From Ruminococcus sp. CAG:403 (GTDB taxonomy: Bacteria; Bacillota; Clostridia; Oscillospirales; Ruminococcaceae), in assembly GCA_000437255.1 (NCBI GenBank), contig FR899077.1, forward strand, positions 1-5,019: DNA of 5,019 nucleotides, in the 5' to 3' direction. Of this stretch, positions 1 through 5,019 are shown one piece after another. Below the pieces are notes generated by a model, which was not told the origin of the DNA, made no database searches, and saw only the letters and a list, made by a program, of their open reading frames with translations. Position numbers and translations under genes: made by a program. Positions within the stretch are counted from its first letter, which is position 1, and the number at the start of each line of letters is the position of its first letter.

Positions 1-359
1 CCACAAAGGCAACTACTACCACAACAACTACAAAGGCAACGACTACTACAAAGGCTACAACTACAGCTAACAGTGGTACCACTGCCACAAAGGCAACCAC
101 CACTACAAAGGCTACTACTACCACAAAGGCAACTACCACCCAGACACCGGGTCAGTTCCTCCGTGGCGACGTTAATGAAGATGGAAGAATCAGCCTGGCT
201 GACTTGGTAAGACTGAGCAAGGCATATGCAGGTACTGTTGAACTGAGCGATATGGCACAGAAGAATGCAGACTGCAATGCAGATGGTTCCATCAATGACC
301 AGGATATTACCACACTGGCACAGTACCTGGTACGTGCAATCTCAAAATTGCCGGATTAA
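1..359 (+). CDS. Dockerin-containing secreted protein, C-terminal fragment (5' end outside window)
   Basis: Only the last 118 codons are visible; the first complete codon starts at position 3 and the stop TAA is at 357-359. The visible part has two pieces. Positions 3-140 encode a linker of almost only Thr with spaced Lys-Ala pairs, as found between modules of secreted cellulases. Positions about 150-356 encode a type I-like dockerin with two 12-residue calcium loops: the first begins D-V-N-E-D-G (from position 168) and is followed by S-L-A-D-L; the second reads D-C-N-A-D-G-S-I-N-D-Q-D. The protein ends with I-S-K-L-P-D, close to the I-N-A-L-P ending of the downstream GH9 enzyme. Dockerins bind cohesins on scaffoldins, so this is probably a cellulosome subunit. 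The catalytic or binding module lies upstream and cannot be identified; a glycoside hydrolase is likely from the neighbour. A dedicated terminator follows, so it is probably not co-transcribed with the next gene. Confidence 0.93.
   Translation, partial: TKATTTTTTTKATTTTKATTTANSGTTATKATTTTKATTTTKATTTQTPGQFLRGDVNEDGRISLADLVRLSKAYAGTVELSDMAQKNADCNADGSINDQDITTLAQYLVRAISKLPD
3..140 (+). repeat. Degenerate tandem repeat encoding a Lys-Ala-Thr linker
   Basis: The stretch is built from an in-frame unit of about 18 bp coding for K-A-T-T-T-T, written as AAG-GC(A/T)-AC(N) followed by more Thr codons. Six K-A-T cores are visible. The array is interrupted once by a short A-N-S-G-T-T-A-type spacer around positions 69-92. 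Third positions vary between copies, so the protein pattern is better kept than the DNA pattern, yet the repeat is close enough that slippage or recombination could change its length. Its role is probably a flexible, possibly O-glycosylated linker before the dockerin; glycosylation is inferred from linkers of this kind, not seen. Confidence 0.85.
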
Positions 360-397
360 TGCAAAGCTTTAACGGCATTGCATCAAAATCGTGAATG

Positions 398-432
398 AAT
401 ATGGGAGACTGCTACAGTCTCCCATATTTTTT
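398..432 (+). terminator. Intrinsic terminator after the first dockerin gene
   Basis: A perfect 13-bp inverted repeat (398-410 with 416-428) with a 5-nt loop GCTAC is followed by an uninterrupted run of T (427-432). The stem core GGGAGACT/AGTCTCCC is GC-rich. It lies 39 bases after the stop codon at 357-359, which fits rho-independent termination of the upstream gene and separates it from the GH9 gene. Confidence 0.95.
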
Positions 433-481
433 ATGGAATCCATGCAAAGTTTTGTACAAGTTGCAAGAAGAAAAAGGTAGC

Positions 482-533
482 AAATTGCACAAGAAATTGA
501 TCAAATGTTTAGCAGGTTTTACCGAATTTCTTG
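482..533 (+). promoter_or_regulatory. Candidate operator region: direct and inverted repeats upstream of the GH9 promoter
   Basis: Just before the -35 box lie two adjacent 12-bp direct repeats, AAATTGCACAAG (482-493) and AAATTGATCAAA (494-505), matching at 9 of 12 positions. A related copy, AAATTGGTGAAG, sits at 547-558 between the -35 and -10 boxes. The region also holds a perfect 9-bp inverted repeat, CAAGAAATT (490-498) with AATTTCTTG (525-533), spaced by 26 bases. This is what a regulator binding site can look like, but AT-rich DNA gives such matches easily. No regulator family is recognised, and it does not match a good CcpA cre box. Confidence 0.35.
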
Positions 534-540
534 AATAAGC

Positions 541-570
541 TTTACAAAATTGGTGAAGTTGTGCTATAAT
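541..570 (+). promoter_or_regulatory. Sigma-A promoter of the GH9 gene with extended -10
   Basis: TTTACA (541-546) is a 5-of-6 match to the -35 consensus. TATAAT (565-570) is a perfect -10, and the TG at 562-563 with one base before it makes an extended -10. The spacer is 18 bases. Transcription would begin near 577, giving an untranslated leader of roughly 155 nt before the ATG at 734. No other convincing promoter was seen between the upstream terminator and the gene. Confidence 0.8.
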
Positions 571-576
571 GTAGAC

Positions 577-733
577 AACGAGAGGCTCCGATTGGGTGCA
601 CTTTTTTCAGGTTTTCTGAAGATTGCATCAAAGTCCCTGCTTCTAAGTCTCCCAGAGGGGATTGAGTCGTTACCATGTGCCTGTTTATCCGCAGACACGA
701 ACAAATTTTATATTTATTTTAAGGAGGATATCT
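577..733 (+). other. Long untranslated leader of the GH9 mRNA, no known riboswitch recognised
   Basis: The inferred leader contains a weak hairpin at 604-610 with 616-622 (loop 611-615) and a possible helix pairing 632-638 with 657-663, including G-U pairs. I do not recognise the conserved cores of SAM, cyclic-di-GMP, TPP, purine, cobalamin or glycine riboswitches in it. There is no intrinsic terminator in the leader, so attenuation is not evident. It ends with a strong ribosome binding site. The TTG at 662 could open a 24-residue in-frame extension, but this has no RBS of its own and would run through the real one. Confidence 0.5.
721..727 (+). promoter_or_regulatory. Ribosome binding site fixing the GH9 start
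   Basis: AAGGAGG is a near-perfect anti-Shine-Dalgarno match placed 6 bases before the ATG at 734. It decides the start: translation from 734 puts a typical signal peptide at the very N-terminus, while the longer in-frame TTG reading from 662 would bury that peptide behind 24 unlikely residues. Confidence 0.93.
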
Positions 734-3700
734 ATGCTAAAAAACAAATTTAGCAAGAGAGTCCTGGCTGGTATCATGGCTGGCGTTATGACCGCAACAG
801 CTTCTGTTACAAGCCTGGCTACTCTGACTGCATCCGCTGGCGAAGAGCTGGGTTCAGTCGATTTCAACAACGGCGCTGGTCTGCCGTGGCATATTTGCGA
901 ATCTGCTACCGGTACCATGAGCTTTGAAATCAAAAACAACGTGTACAACATCAAGATTACAAATCCTGGTGGTGTGGGCAACTCTGGTGAAGGCCGTTGG
1001 GACTGTCAGTTCCGTCACAGAGGTCTGAGCCTGGAAAATGGTCATACTTATCGTATTACGTATAGTATGTGGACCAGCCAGAGAGGTCGGTTCTACGCCA
1101 AGTTGGGTAACATCACCAATGATGATGCAGAATACTGGCACATGAACGGTACTCCGCTGAATGTAACTGGTTTGACAGAAACTTCTACACAGGCAGAAGT
1201 AGAAAGCGCACTGAAGAGTGCTTCTACCACTGGTTCTGAAATCCAGTACTATCAGGGATGGAACGACTGGATGAATAGCTACTTGGAGCCAAATAAGTGG
1301 ACAACTTACGCTTATGAATTCAAGGTTGATTTCTCTAAGATGGAAAACGTTTCCGGCGTAATCAACTCCATGAATCATGAGGGCGTTTGCGAATGGACCT
1401 TCCACCTCGGTGGTACCACTCCGCAGTTTGGTCAGAACTTTGAGTGCTTCCCAGAAGGCACAATCCTGAAGTTCGACAACATGGCTTTGATCGATATGAC
1501 CGATGACAAGTCTGACTATGTTGCAACAGAGGATTATACACCGTCTGGTATCGAACTGAACCAGGTTGGTTATTACCCGAACCTGACCAAGAAAGCTACC
1601 TTGGTTTGCGCAGATGGTGACAACAGCGCACATGAATTCACGGTAAAGGATTCTTCCGGCGCTACTGTTTACACAGGCACTTCTTCCGGCAAGGCTGTTT
1701 ACGATGAAGGCGCTTGGGATTATTCTCAGATCCTGGACTTCTCTGATTTCACCACACCGGGCAAGGGCTATTACATTGAATGCGATGGCAAGAAGTCCTT
1801 GGCATTCGATATTGGCGATGACATCTATGATGGCTTGCTGACCAATGCAATGAGCTATTTCTATCAGAACCGTTCTGGTGTTTCCATTGACGAAGATCTG
1901 ATGGTAAAGGCAAACGAATATCAGGATGCAGCTCCGGCTGACTCCACCAGACTGGGTCATACCGAATATGGTCACAACCCGGATAAGGCACATATTGCTG
2001 ACGAATGGGTTTACATCTATGCAGAAGACCCGGCTAGCAAGTACCCGAACACCATTGATGTAACAGGTGGTTGGTACGATGCTGGTGACCACGGTAAATA
2101 CGTTGTTAACGGCGGTGTTTCCCTGTGGACTCTGATGAACATTTATGAGCGTTCTGTAGCAAACGGCGACGCTTCTAAGTGGGATGACAACTCTGGCACT
2201 GTTATTATTCCGGAAACTGGAAACAGCACACCGGATATCCTGGACGAAGTAAAGGTTGAAACTGACTTCTTCTTGAAGATGCAGAGAGCAGACGGCATGG
2301 TTTACCACAAGATTCACGACTACAAGTGGACTGCACTGGCAGTTGCACCGTGGAGTGAAGCAGCTGATCTGACTCGTATTGTAAAGCCGGTAACATTTGC
2401 AGCTTCTCTGAACTTTGCAGCTGCTCTGGCACAGGCTTCTCGTCTGTTTGAAAAATATGATGCTTCTTATGCATCTGAACTGTTGACTGCAGCTGAAAAG
2501 GCTTATGCAGCAGCAAAGACCAACTATTATCCGTATGCTAATGAAAAAGATCCGGATCACAGCATGTATGCTCCTCTGGATCAGAACAAGGGTGGTGGCC
2601 CTTACGGCGACACCGAAGTATCTGACGAATTCTACTGGGCAGCTTGCGAACTGTACATCACAACTGGTAAGGCTGATTATAAGACCGACCTGGATTCTTA
2701 TAAGGATGCTTACGTTGTACAGACCAACCTGGTCGGCGGTGAAAACAACGGTTCTTGCAGTGCCTTCACATGGGGAACCCTGTCTTCTCTGGGTACCATG
2801 TCCCTGTACCTGAATGCAGATACCATGCTGAAGGATGGTAAGCTGTCTCAGGCAGAAGTGAACAAGATCTCTGACAGCATCGTAAATGCCGCAGACTTCT
2901 TCATTGAAAAGGAAAACAATTCTCAGTACGGCATTCCGTACGTAGGTCATACCTATTCCGCAACTCTGTGGGATTCTGAAACAGATACCATGAAGGACGT
3001 TGAACTGACCAACGGTTACGAATGGGGTTCCAACTCCATGGTTATCAACAACGCAATGGTAATGGCATTGGCTTATGATGTTACAAGCGATGTAAACTAT
3101 CTGAACGGCGTATCTACTGCATTTGACTACCTGCTGGGTAGAAACCCGCTGGAACAGTCCTATGTAACTGGTTACGGTGAACATGCAACTACTTACCCGC
3201 ACCACAGATGGTGGTCTTATCAGCTGGATAAGAGCTTCCCGATGGCACCGAAGGGCGTTCTGTCTGGTGGCCCGAACTCCAACATGGAAGACCCAATGGT
3301 CCTGGGTGCTGGTTATAAGAGAGGCGAAATCGCCCCGATGAAGTGCTACCTGGATAACTTGGAAGCATGGTCTGTAAACGAGTGTACCATTAACTGGAAC
3401 TCTCCGCTGGTATGGGTTGTTTCCTTCCTGGAAGACGAAGCTCCGAAGGCTGGCAGTCACTCTCAGACTACAACAAAGGTAACAACTACAACTGCTAGTG
3501 GCGAAACTACTACTACAACCGCTAAGACAACAACAACCGCTTCCGGTTCCACAACAACTGGTAAGGTTGGCGATGCTCTGATCGGTGATACCAACCTGGA
3601 TGGCGCTGTATCTCTGGCTGACCTGATTACTTTCCAGAAGCAGCAGCGTGGTGCAATCGACTTCAATGATCAGCAGATGATTAACGCAGACTGCGATCAG

Positions 3701-3787
3701 ACTGATGCCGAAGGCATTACTTCTAGCGACGTATCTGTTCTGTTGCAGTTCTTGATCGGTAAGATCAATGCACTGCCGCTGCAGTAA
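734..3787 (+). CDS. Cellulosomal GH9 cellulase, CBM4-Ig-GH9-dockerin (CelK-like)
   Basis: A secreted 1017-residue enzyme expected to hydrolyse beta-1,4-glucosidic bonds of cellulose by the inverting GH9 mechanism. Residues 1-35 form a signal peptide: Lys/Arg-rich start, hydrophobic core, probable cleavage after A-S-A (33-35). About 39-254 resembles a CBM4 carbohydrate-binding module (motif F-R-H-R-G-L). About 272-360 is the Ig-like CelD_N domain, starting G-I-E-L-N-Q-V-G-Y. About 366-899 is the GH9 (alpha/alpha)6 module, with W-Y-D-A-G-D-H (D449 and D452, D452 the expected catalytic base), P-H-H-R-W-W (822-827) and N-E-C-T-I-N-W-N with E883 as the expected acid. A Thr-rich linker spans about 904-946 and a dockerin about 947-1013, for binding a scaffoldin cohesin. 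The order matches C. thermocellum CelK, a cellobiohydrolase; endo versus exo action cannot be told from motifs. Leu is mostly CTG/TTG and Gly mostly GGT/GGC, suggesting high expression. It has its own promoter and terminator. Confidence 0.95.
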   Translation: MLKNKFSKRVLAGIMAGVMTATASVTSLATLTASAGEELGSVDFNNGAGLPWHICESATGTMSFEIKNNVYNIKITNPGGVGNSGEGRWDCQFRHRGLSLENGHTYRITYSMWTSQRGRFYAKLGNITNDDAEYWHMNGTPLNVTGLTETSTQAEVESALKSASTTGSEIQYYQGWNDWMNSYLEPNKWTTYAYEFKVDFSKMENVSGVINSMNHEGVCEWTFHLGGTTPQFGQNFECFPEGTILKFDNMALIDMTDDKSDYVATEDYTPSGIELNQVGYYPNLTKKATLVCADGDNSAHEFTVKDSSGATVYTGTSSGKAVYDEGAWDYSQILDFSDFTTPGKGYYIECDGKKSLAFDIGDDIYDGLLTNAMSYFYQNRSGVSIDEDLMVKANEYQDAAPADSTRLGHTEYGHNPDKAHIADEWVYIYAEDPASKYPNTIDVTGGWYDAGDHGKYVVNGGVSLWTLMNIYERSVANGDASKWDDNSGTVIIPETGNSTPDILDEVKVETDFFLKMQRADGMVYHKIHDYKWTALAVAPWSEAADLTRIVKPVTFAASLNFAAALAQASRLFEKYDASYASELLTAAEKAYAAAKTNYYPYANEKDPDHSMYAPLDQNKGGGPYGDTEVSDEFYWAACELYITTGKADYKTDLDSYKDAYVVQTNLVGGENNGSCSAFTWGTLSSLGTMSLYLNADTMLKDGKLSQAEVNKISDSIVNAADFFIEKENNSQYGIPYVGHTYSATLWDSETDTMKDVELTNGYEWGSNSMVINNAMVMALAYDVTSDVNYLNGVSTAFDYLLGRNPLEQSYVTGYGEHATTYPHHRWWSYQLDKSFPMAPKGVLSGGPNSNMEDPMVLGAGYKRGEIAPMKCYLDNLEAWSVNECTINWNSPLVWVVSFLEDEAPKAGSHSQTTTKVTTTTASGETTTTTAKTTTTASGSTTTGKVGDALIGDTNLDGAVSLADLITFQKQQRGAIDFNDQQMINADCDQTDAEGITSSDVSVLLQFLIGKINALPLQ

Positions 3788-3816
3788 GCGTATTTGAATC
3801 ACACCAGTGATTTTTG

Positions 3817-3850
3817 AAATAGCGCAGTCTTTTGACTGCGCTATTTTTTT
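3817..3850 (+). terminator. Intrinsic terminator after the GH9 gene
   Basis: A perfect 13-bp stem (3817-3829 with 3834-3846) containing AGCGCAGTC/GACTGCGCT closes on a TTTT loop and runs into a T tract ending at 3850. It starts 29 bases after the stop codon and ends only 11 bases before the metK -35 box, so it insulates metK from read-through. Confidence 0.95.
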
Positions 3851-3861
3851 GTCAAAAAAGC

Positions 3862-3890
3862 TTGACAAAGCGTTTGGAATGCAGTATAAT
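3862..3890 (+). promoter_or_regulatory. Consensus sigma-A promoter of metK
   Basis: TTGACA (3862-3867) and TATAAT (3885-3890) are both perfect matches to the vegetative promoter consensus, with the optimal 17-base spacer. The start of transcription is expected near 3897, about 20 bases before the SAM riboswitch. Such a strong promoter fits control exerted after initiation, by the riboswitch terminator. Confidence 0.95.
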
Positions 3891-3917
3891 GGATATCAGT
3901 ATAAAGTTTATATACAA

Positions 3918-4026
3918 CCTTATCAAGAGTGGCGGAGGAACAGGTCCTATGAAGCCCGGCAACCTAATTGCAGCAATATTGCCGCAAAGAAGGTGCTAAT
4001 TCCTGCGGGTAATCCGAGAGATGAGG
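3918..4026 (+). promoter_or_regulatory. SAM-I (S-box) riboswitch aptamer upstream of metK
   Basis: The conserved S-box core is readable: TTATCAAGAG after the P1 5' strand, GGAGG, ATGAAGCCCGGCAACC, then GGTGCTAATTCC and GAGAGATGAGG. P1 pairs 3918-3924 with 4020-4026 (one G-U pair). P3 is the hairpin around 3968-3987. The pseudoknot between the P2 loop and the P3-P4 junction is visible as CAGG (3941-3944) with CCTG (4002-4005). P4 is very short, CGG (4006-4008) with CCG (4014-4016). Known S-box RNAs bind S-adenosylmethionine and then allow a terminator to form, lowering expression of methionine and SAM genes. Here the gene downstream makes SAM itself, so this is product feedback. Confidence 0.97.
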
Positions 4027-4048
4027 CGTTTTGCACGAAATGAAAAAC

Positions 4049-4078
4049 AAGGCACTCGGTACCATCGAGTGCCTTTTT
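4049..4078 (+). terminator. Riboswitch-controlled intrinsic terminator of metK
   Basis: GGCACTCG (4051-4058) pairs with CGAGTGCC (4066-4073), extendable by two A-T pairs into the T run 4074-4078. The position between the SAM-I aptamer and metK makes it the OFF-state terminator of the expression platform. Its 5' arm and loop (4055-4063, CTCGGTACC) can instead pair with upstream GGTA (4008-4011) and CCGAG (4014-4018), giving a mutually exclusive antiterminator in the absence of SAM. Confidence 0.93.
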
Positions 4079-4093
4079 GTGTTGACGCAAAAT

Positions 4094-4102
4094 AGGAAAG
4101 GA
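4094..4102 (+). promoter_or_regulatory. Ribosome binding site of metK
   Basis: AGGAAAGGA is a purine-rich Shine-Dalgarno-like stretch 11 bases before the ATG at 4114, a slightly long spacing. A nearer ATG at 4103 directly abuts it, is out of frame and stops after 14 codons, so it is unlikely to be used. The start at 4114 gives the standard MetK N-terminus. Confidence 0.75.
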
Positions 4103-4113
4103 ATGATTGTGAT

Positions 4114-5019
4114 ATGGCAAGAACATTATTTACATCAGAATCCGTAACAGAAGGACATCCGGATAAGATCTGCGATCAGATTTCCGATGCGGTTTTGGAT
4201 GCGATTCTGGAACAGGATCCAATGGCACGTGTTGCCTGCGAAACGGCAACAACAACTGGTATGGTACTTTGCATGGGTGAAATCTCCACCAAGGCATATG
4301 TCGATATTCCCGGAATCGCAAGAAGCGTGATTCAGGAAATTGGTTACGATCGTGCAAAGTATGGATTTGATGCATCAACTTGCTCCGTTCTGACTGCAAT
4401 TGATGAGCAGTCTCCGGACATTGCAATGGGTGTTAACGATGCACTGGAGAGCCGTGCAACAGACGAACATGAAACCGGTGCCGGTGACCAGGGCATGATG
4501 TTTGGATTTGCTTGCGATGAAACCAGCGAACTGATGCCGCTGCCGATTTCTTTGGCACATAAATTGACGATGAAGCTGGCTGCTGTGCGAAAGGAAAAGA
4601 AATTGCGTTACCTGCGTCCGGATGGAAAAGCACAGGTTACCGTAGAATATGATGGCTATCGTCCGGTTCGCGTGGATACAGTTGTAGTTTCCACCCAGCA
4701 TGCCCCGGAAATTCCGTCTGAACAGATTGCGGCAGATATTATGACATATGTCATTCGCCCAGTCATCCCGGCAGAACTGCTGGATGAAAACACCAAGTAT
4801 CTGATTAACCCAACTGGACGTTTTGTAGTAGGCGGCCCGCAGGGTGACAGCGGCTTGACCGGACGGAAGATCATCGTAGATACCTACGGTGGCTATGCAC
4901 GGCACGGCGGCGGCGCATTCAGCGGAAAGGATCCGACGAAGGTAGATCGTTCCGGCGCTTATGCAGCACGGTATATTGCAAAGAATATTGTTGCTGCCGG
5001 ATTGGCTAGCCGCTGCGAA
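4114..5019 (+). CDS. metK: S-adenosylmethionine synthetase (methionine adenosyltransferase), 3' end outside window
   Basis: The cytoplasmic enzyme makes S-adenosylmethionine from methionine and ATP, releasing phosphate and pyrophosphate; SAM is the main methyl donor. The 302 codons visible stay open to the window edge, about three quarters of the usual 380-400 residues, so the C-terminal part is missing only because the window ends. Family motifs are intact: S-E-S-V-T-E-G-H-P-D-K near the N-terminus (H15, D17 and K18, in the ATP and metal site), the first signature G-A-G-D-Q-G (122-127), and the second, glycine-rich signature G-G-G-A-F-S-G-K-D-P (265-274). The start at 4114 gives the family's normal N-terminus. 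The gene is preceded by a consensus promoter, a SAM-I riboswitch and a terminator, so it is expected to be repressed by its own product through premature termination. It has no functional link to the dockerin genes upstream. Confidence 0.98.
   Translation, partial: MARTLFTSESVTEGHPDKICDQISDAVLDAILEQDPMARVACETATTTGMVLCMGEISTKAYVDIPGIARSVIQEIGYDRAKYGFDASTCSVLTAIDEQSPDIAMGVNDALESRATDEHETGAGDQGMMFGFACDETSELMPLPISLAHKLTMKLAAVRKEKKLRYLRPDGKAQVTVEYDGYRPVRVDTVVVSTQHAPEIPSEQIAADIMTYVIRPVIPAELLDENTKYLINPTGRFVVGGPQGDSGLTGRKIIVDTYGGYARHGGGAFSGKDPTKVDRSGAYAARYIAKNIVAAGLASRCE

Noticed and set aside
3..140. Repetitive start of the window as a CRISPR array or satellite
   Set aside because: The units are in frame, have no unique spacers, and encode a Thr-rich linker running directly into a dockerin.
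452..459. Short palindromes TTGTACAA (452-459) and TTGATCAA (497-504) as operator sites
   Set aside because: Eight-base palindromes are common in AT-rich DNA and neither extends further; only the longer repeat pattern near 482-558 was kept as a weak candidate.
662..733. 24-residue N-terminal extension of the GH9 protein from an in-frame TTG
   Set aside because: No ribosome binding site precedes it, it contains the strong RBS of the ATG at 734, and it would place non-signal sequence before a typical signal peptide.
550..753. Small reading frame of 67 codons starting with TTG in the promoter
   Set aside because: It begins upstream of the -10 box, overlaps promoter, leader and RBS, and shows no recognisable protein features.
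854..3868. Open reading frame of about 1000 codons on the minus strand, opposite the GH9 gene
   Set aside because: It mirrors the GH9 gene codon by codon and stays open because of that gene's biased codon use. Its translation is Cys/Val/Ile-rich without domain-like motifs, it has no good start context, and it would run through the GH9 terminator.
3807..4043. 78-codon reading frame between the GH9 gene and metK
   Set aside because: It covers a terminator, a consensus promoter and the SAM riboswitch, all of which explain the sequence better than a protein.
4103..4147. 14-codon reading frame starting at the ATG just after the metK RBS, a possible leader peptide
   Set aside because: The ATG touches the Shine-Dalgarno stretch, so spacing is too short, and the frame runs into metK out of phase; SAM control is already explained by the riboswitch.

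Overview
The window looks like chromosomal DNA from a cellulosome-producing, low-to-moderate GC Firmicute (Bacillota), most plausibly a Ruminococcus-type gut or rumen bacterium. The reasons are: two adjacent genes ending in Thr-rich linkers and dockerin domains with paired EF-hand-like calcium loops and a C-terminal I-x-x-L-P ending; strong AGGAGG-type ribosome binding sites; consensus sigma-A promoters; U-tailed intrinsic terminators; and a SAM-I (S-box) riboswitch before metK. The genus is inferred from domain style only; no marker gene fixes it.

Layout, all on the + strand. Positions 1-359 hold the 3' end of a secreted dockerin protein: a Lys-Ala-Thr repeat linker followed by a dockerin. 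Its catalytic part lies upstream of the window. A strong terminator (398-432) closes that unit. Positions 433-733 are a regulatory region with an AT-rich repeat cluster (482-558), an extended -10 promoter (541-570), an untranslated leader of about 155 nt, and a strong RBS. Positions 734-3787 encode a complete 1017-residue cellulosomal glycosidase with the order signal peptide - CBM4-like - Ig-like (CelD_N) - GH9 - Thr-rich linker - dockerin, the architecture of Clostridium thermocellum CelK. A 13-bp terminator (3817-3850) follows. A consensus promoter (3862-3890), a SAM-I riboswitch (3918-4026) and its terminator (4049-4078) then control metK (4114 to the window end), S-adenosylmethionine synthetase, cut off after 302 codons.

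The two dockerin proteins probably act together outside the cell: both would be exported and plugged into cohesin-bearing scaffoldins to degrade plant cell-wall glucan. They appear to be separately transcribed neighbours, not a tight operon. metK is an unrelated housekeeping gene whose expression is switched off when SAM is abundant.

I did not find a clearly new system. The points most worth a second look are the antiterminator pairing of the SAM riboswitch, which seems to use P4 and the junction after it, the two-residue insertion in the second dockerin loop of the GH9 enzyme, the repeated AAATTG-type boxes around its promoter, and a collinear pair of short repeats shared by the first gene's 3' region and the GH9 leader.
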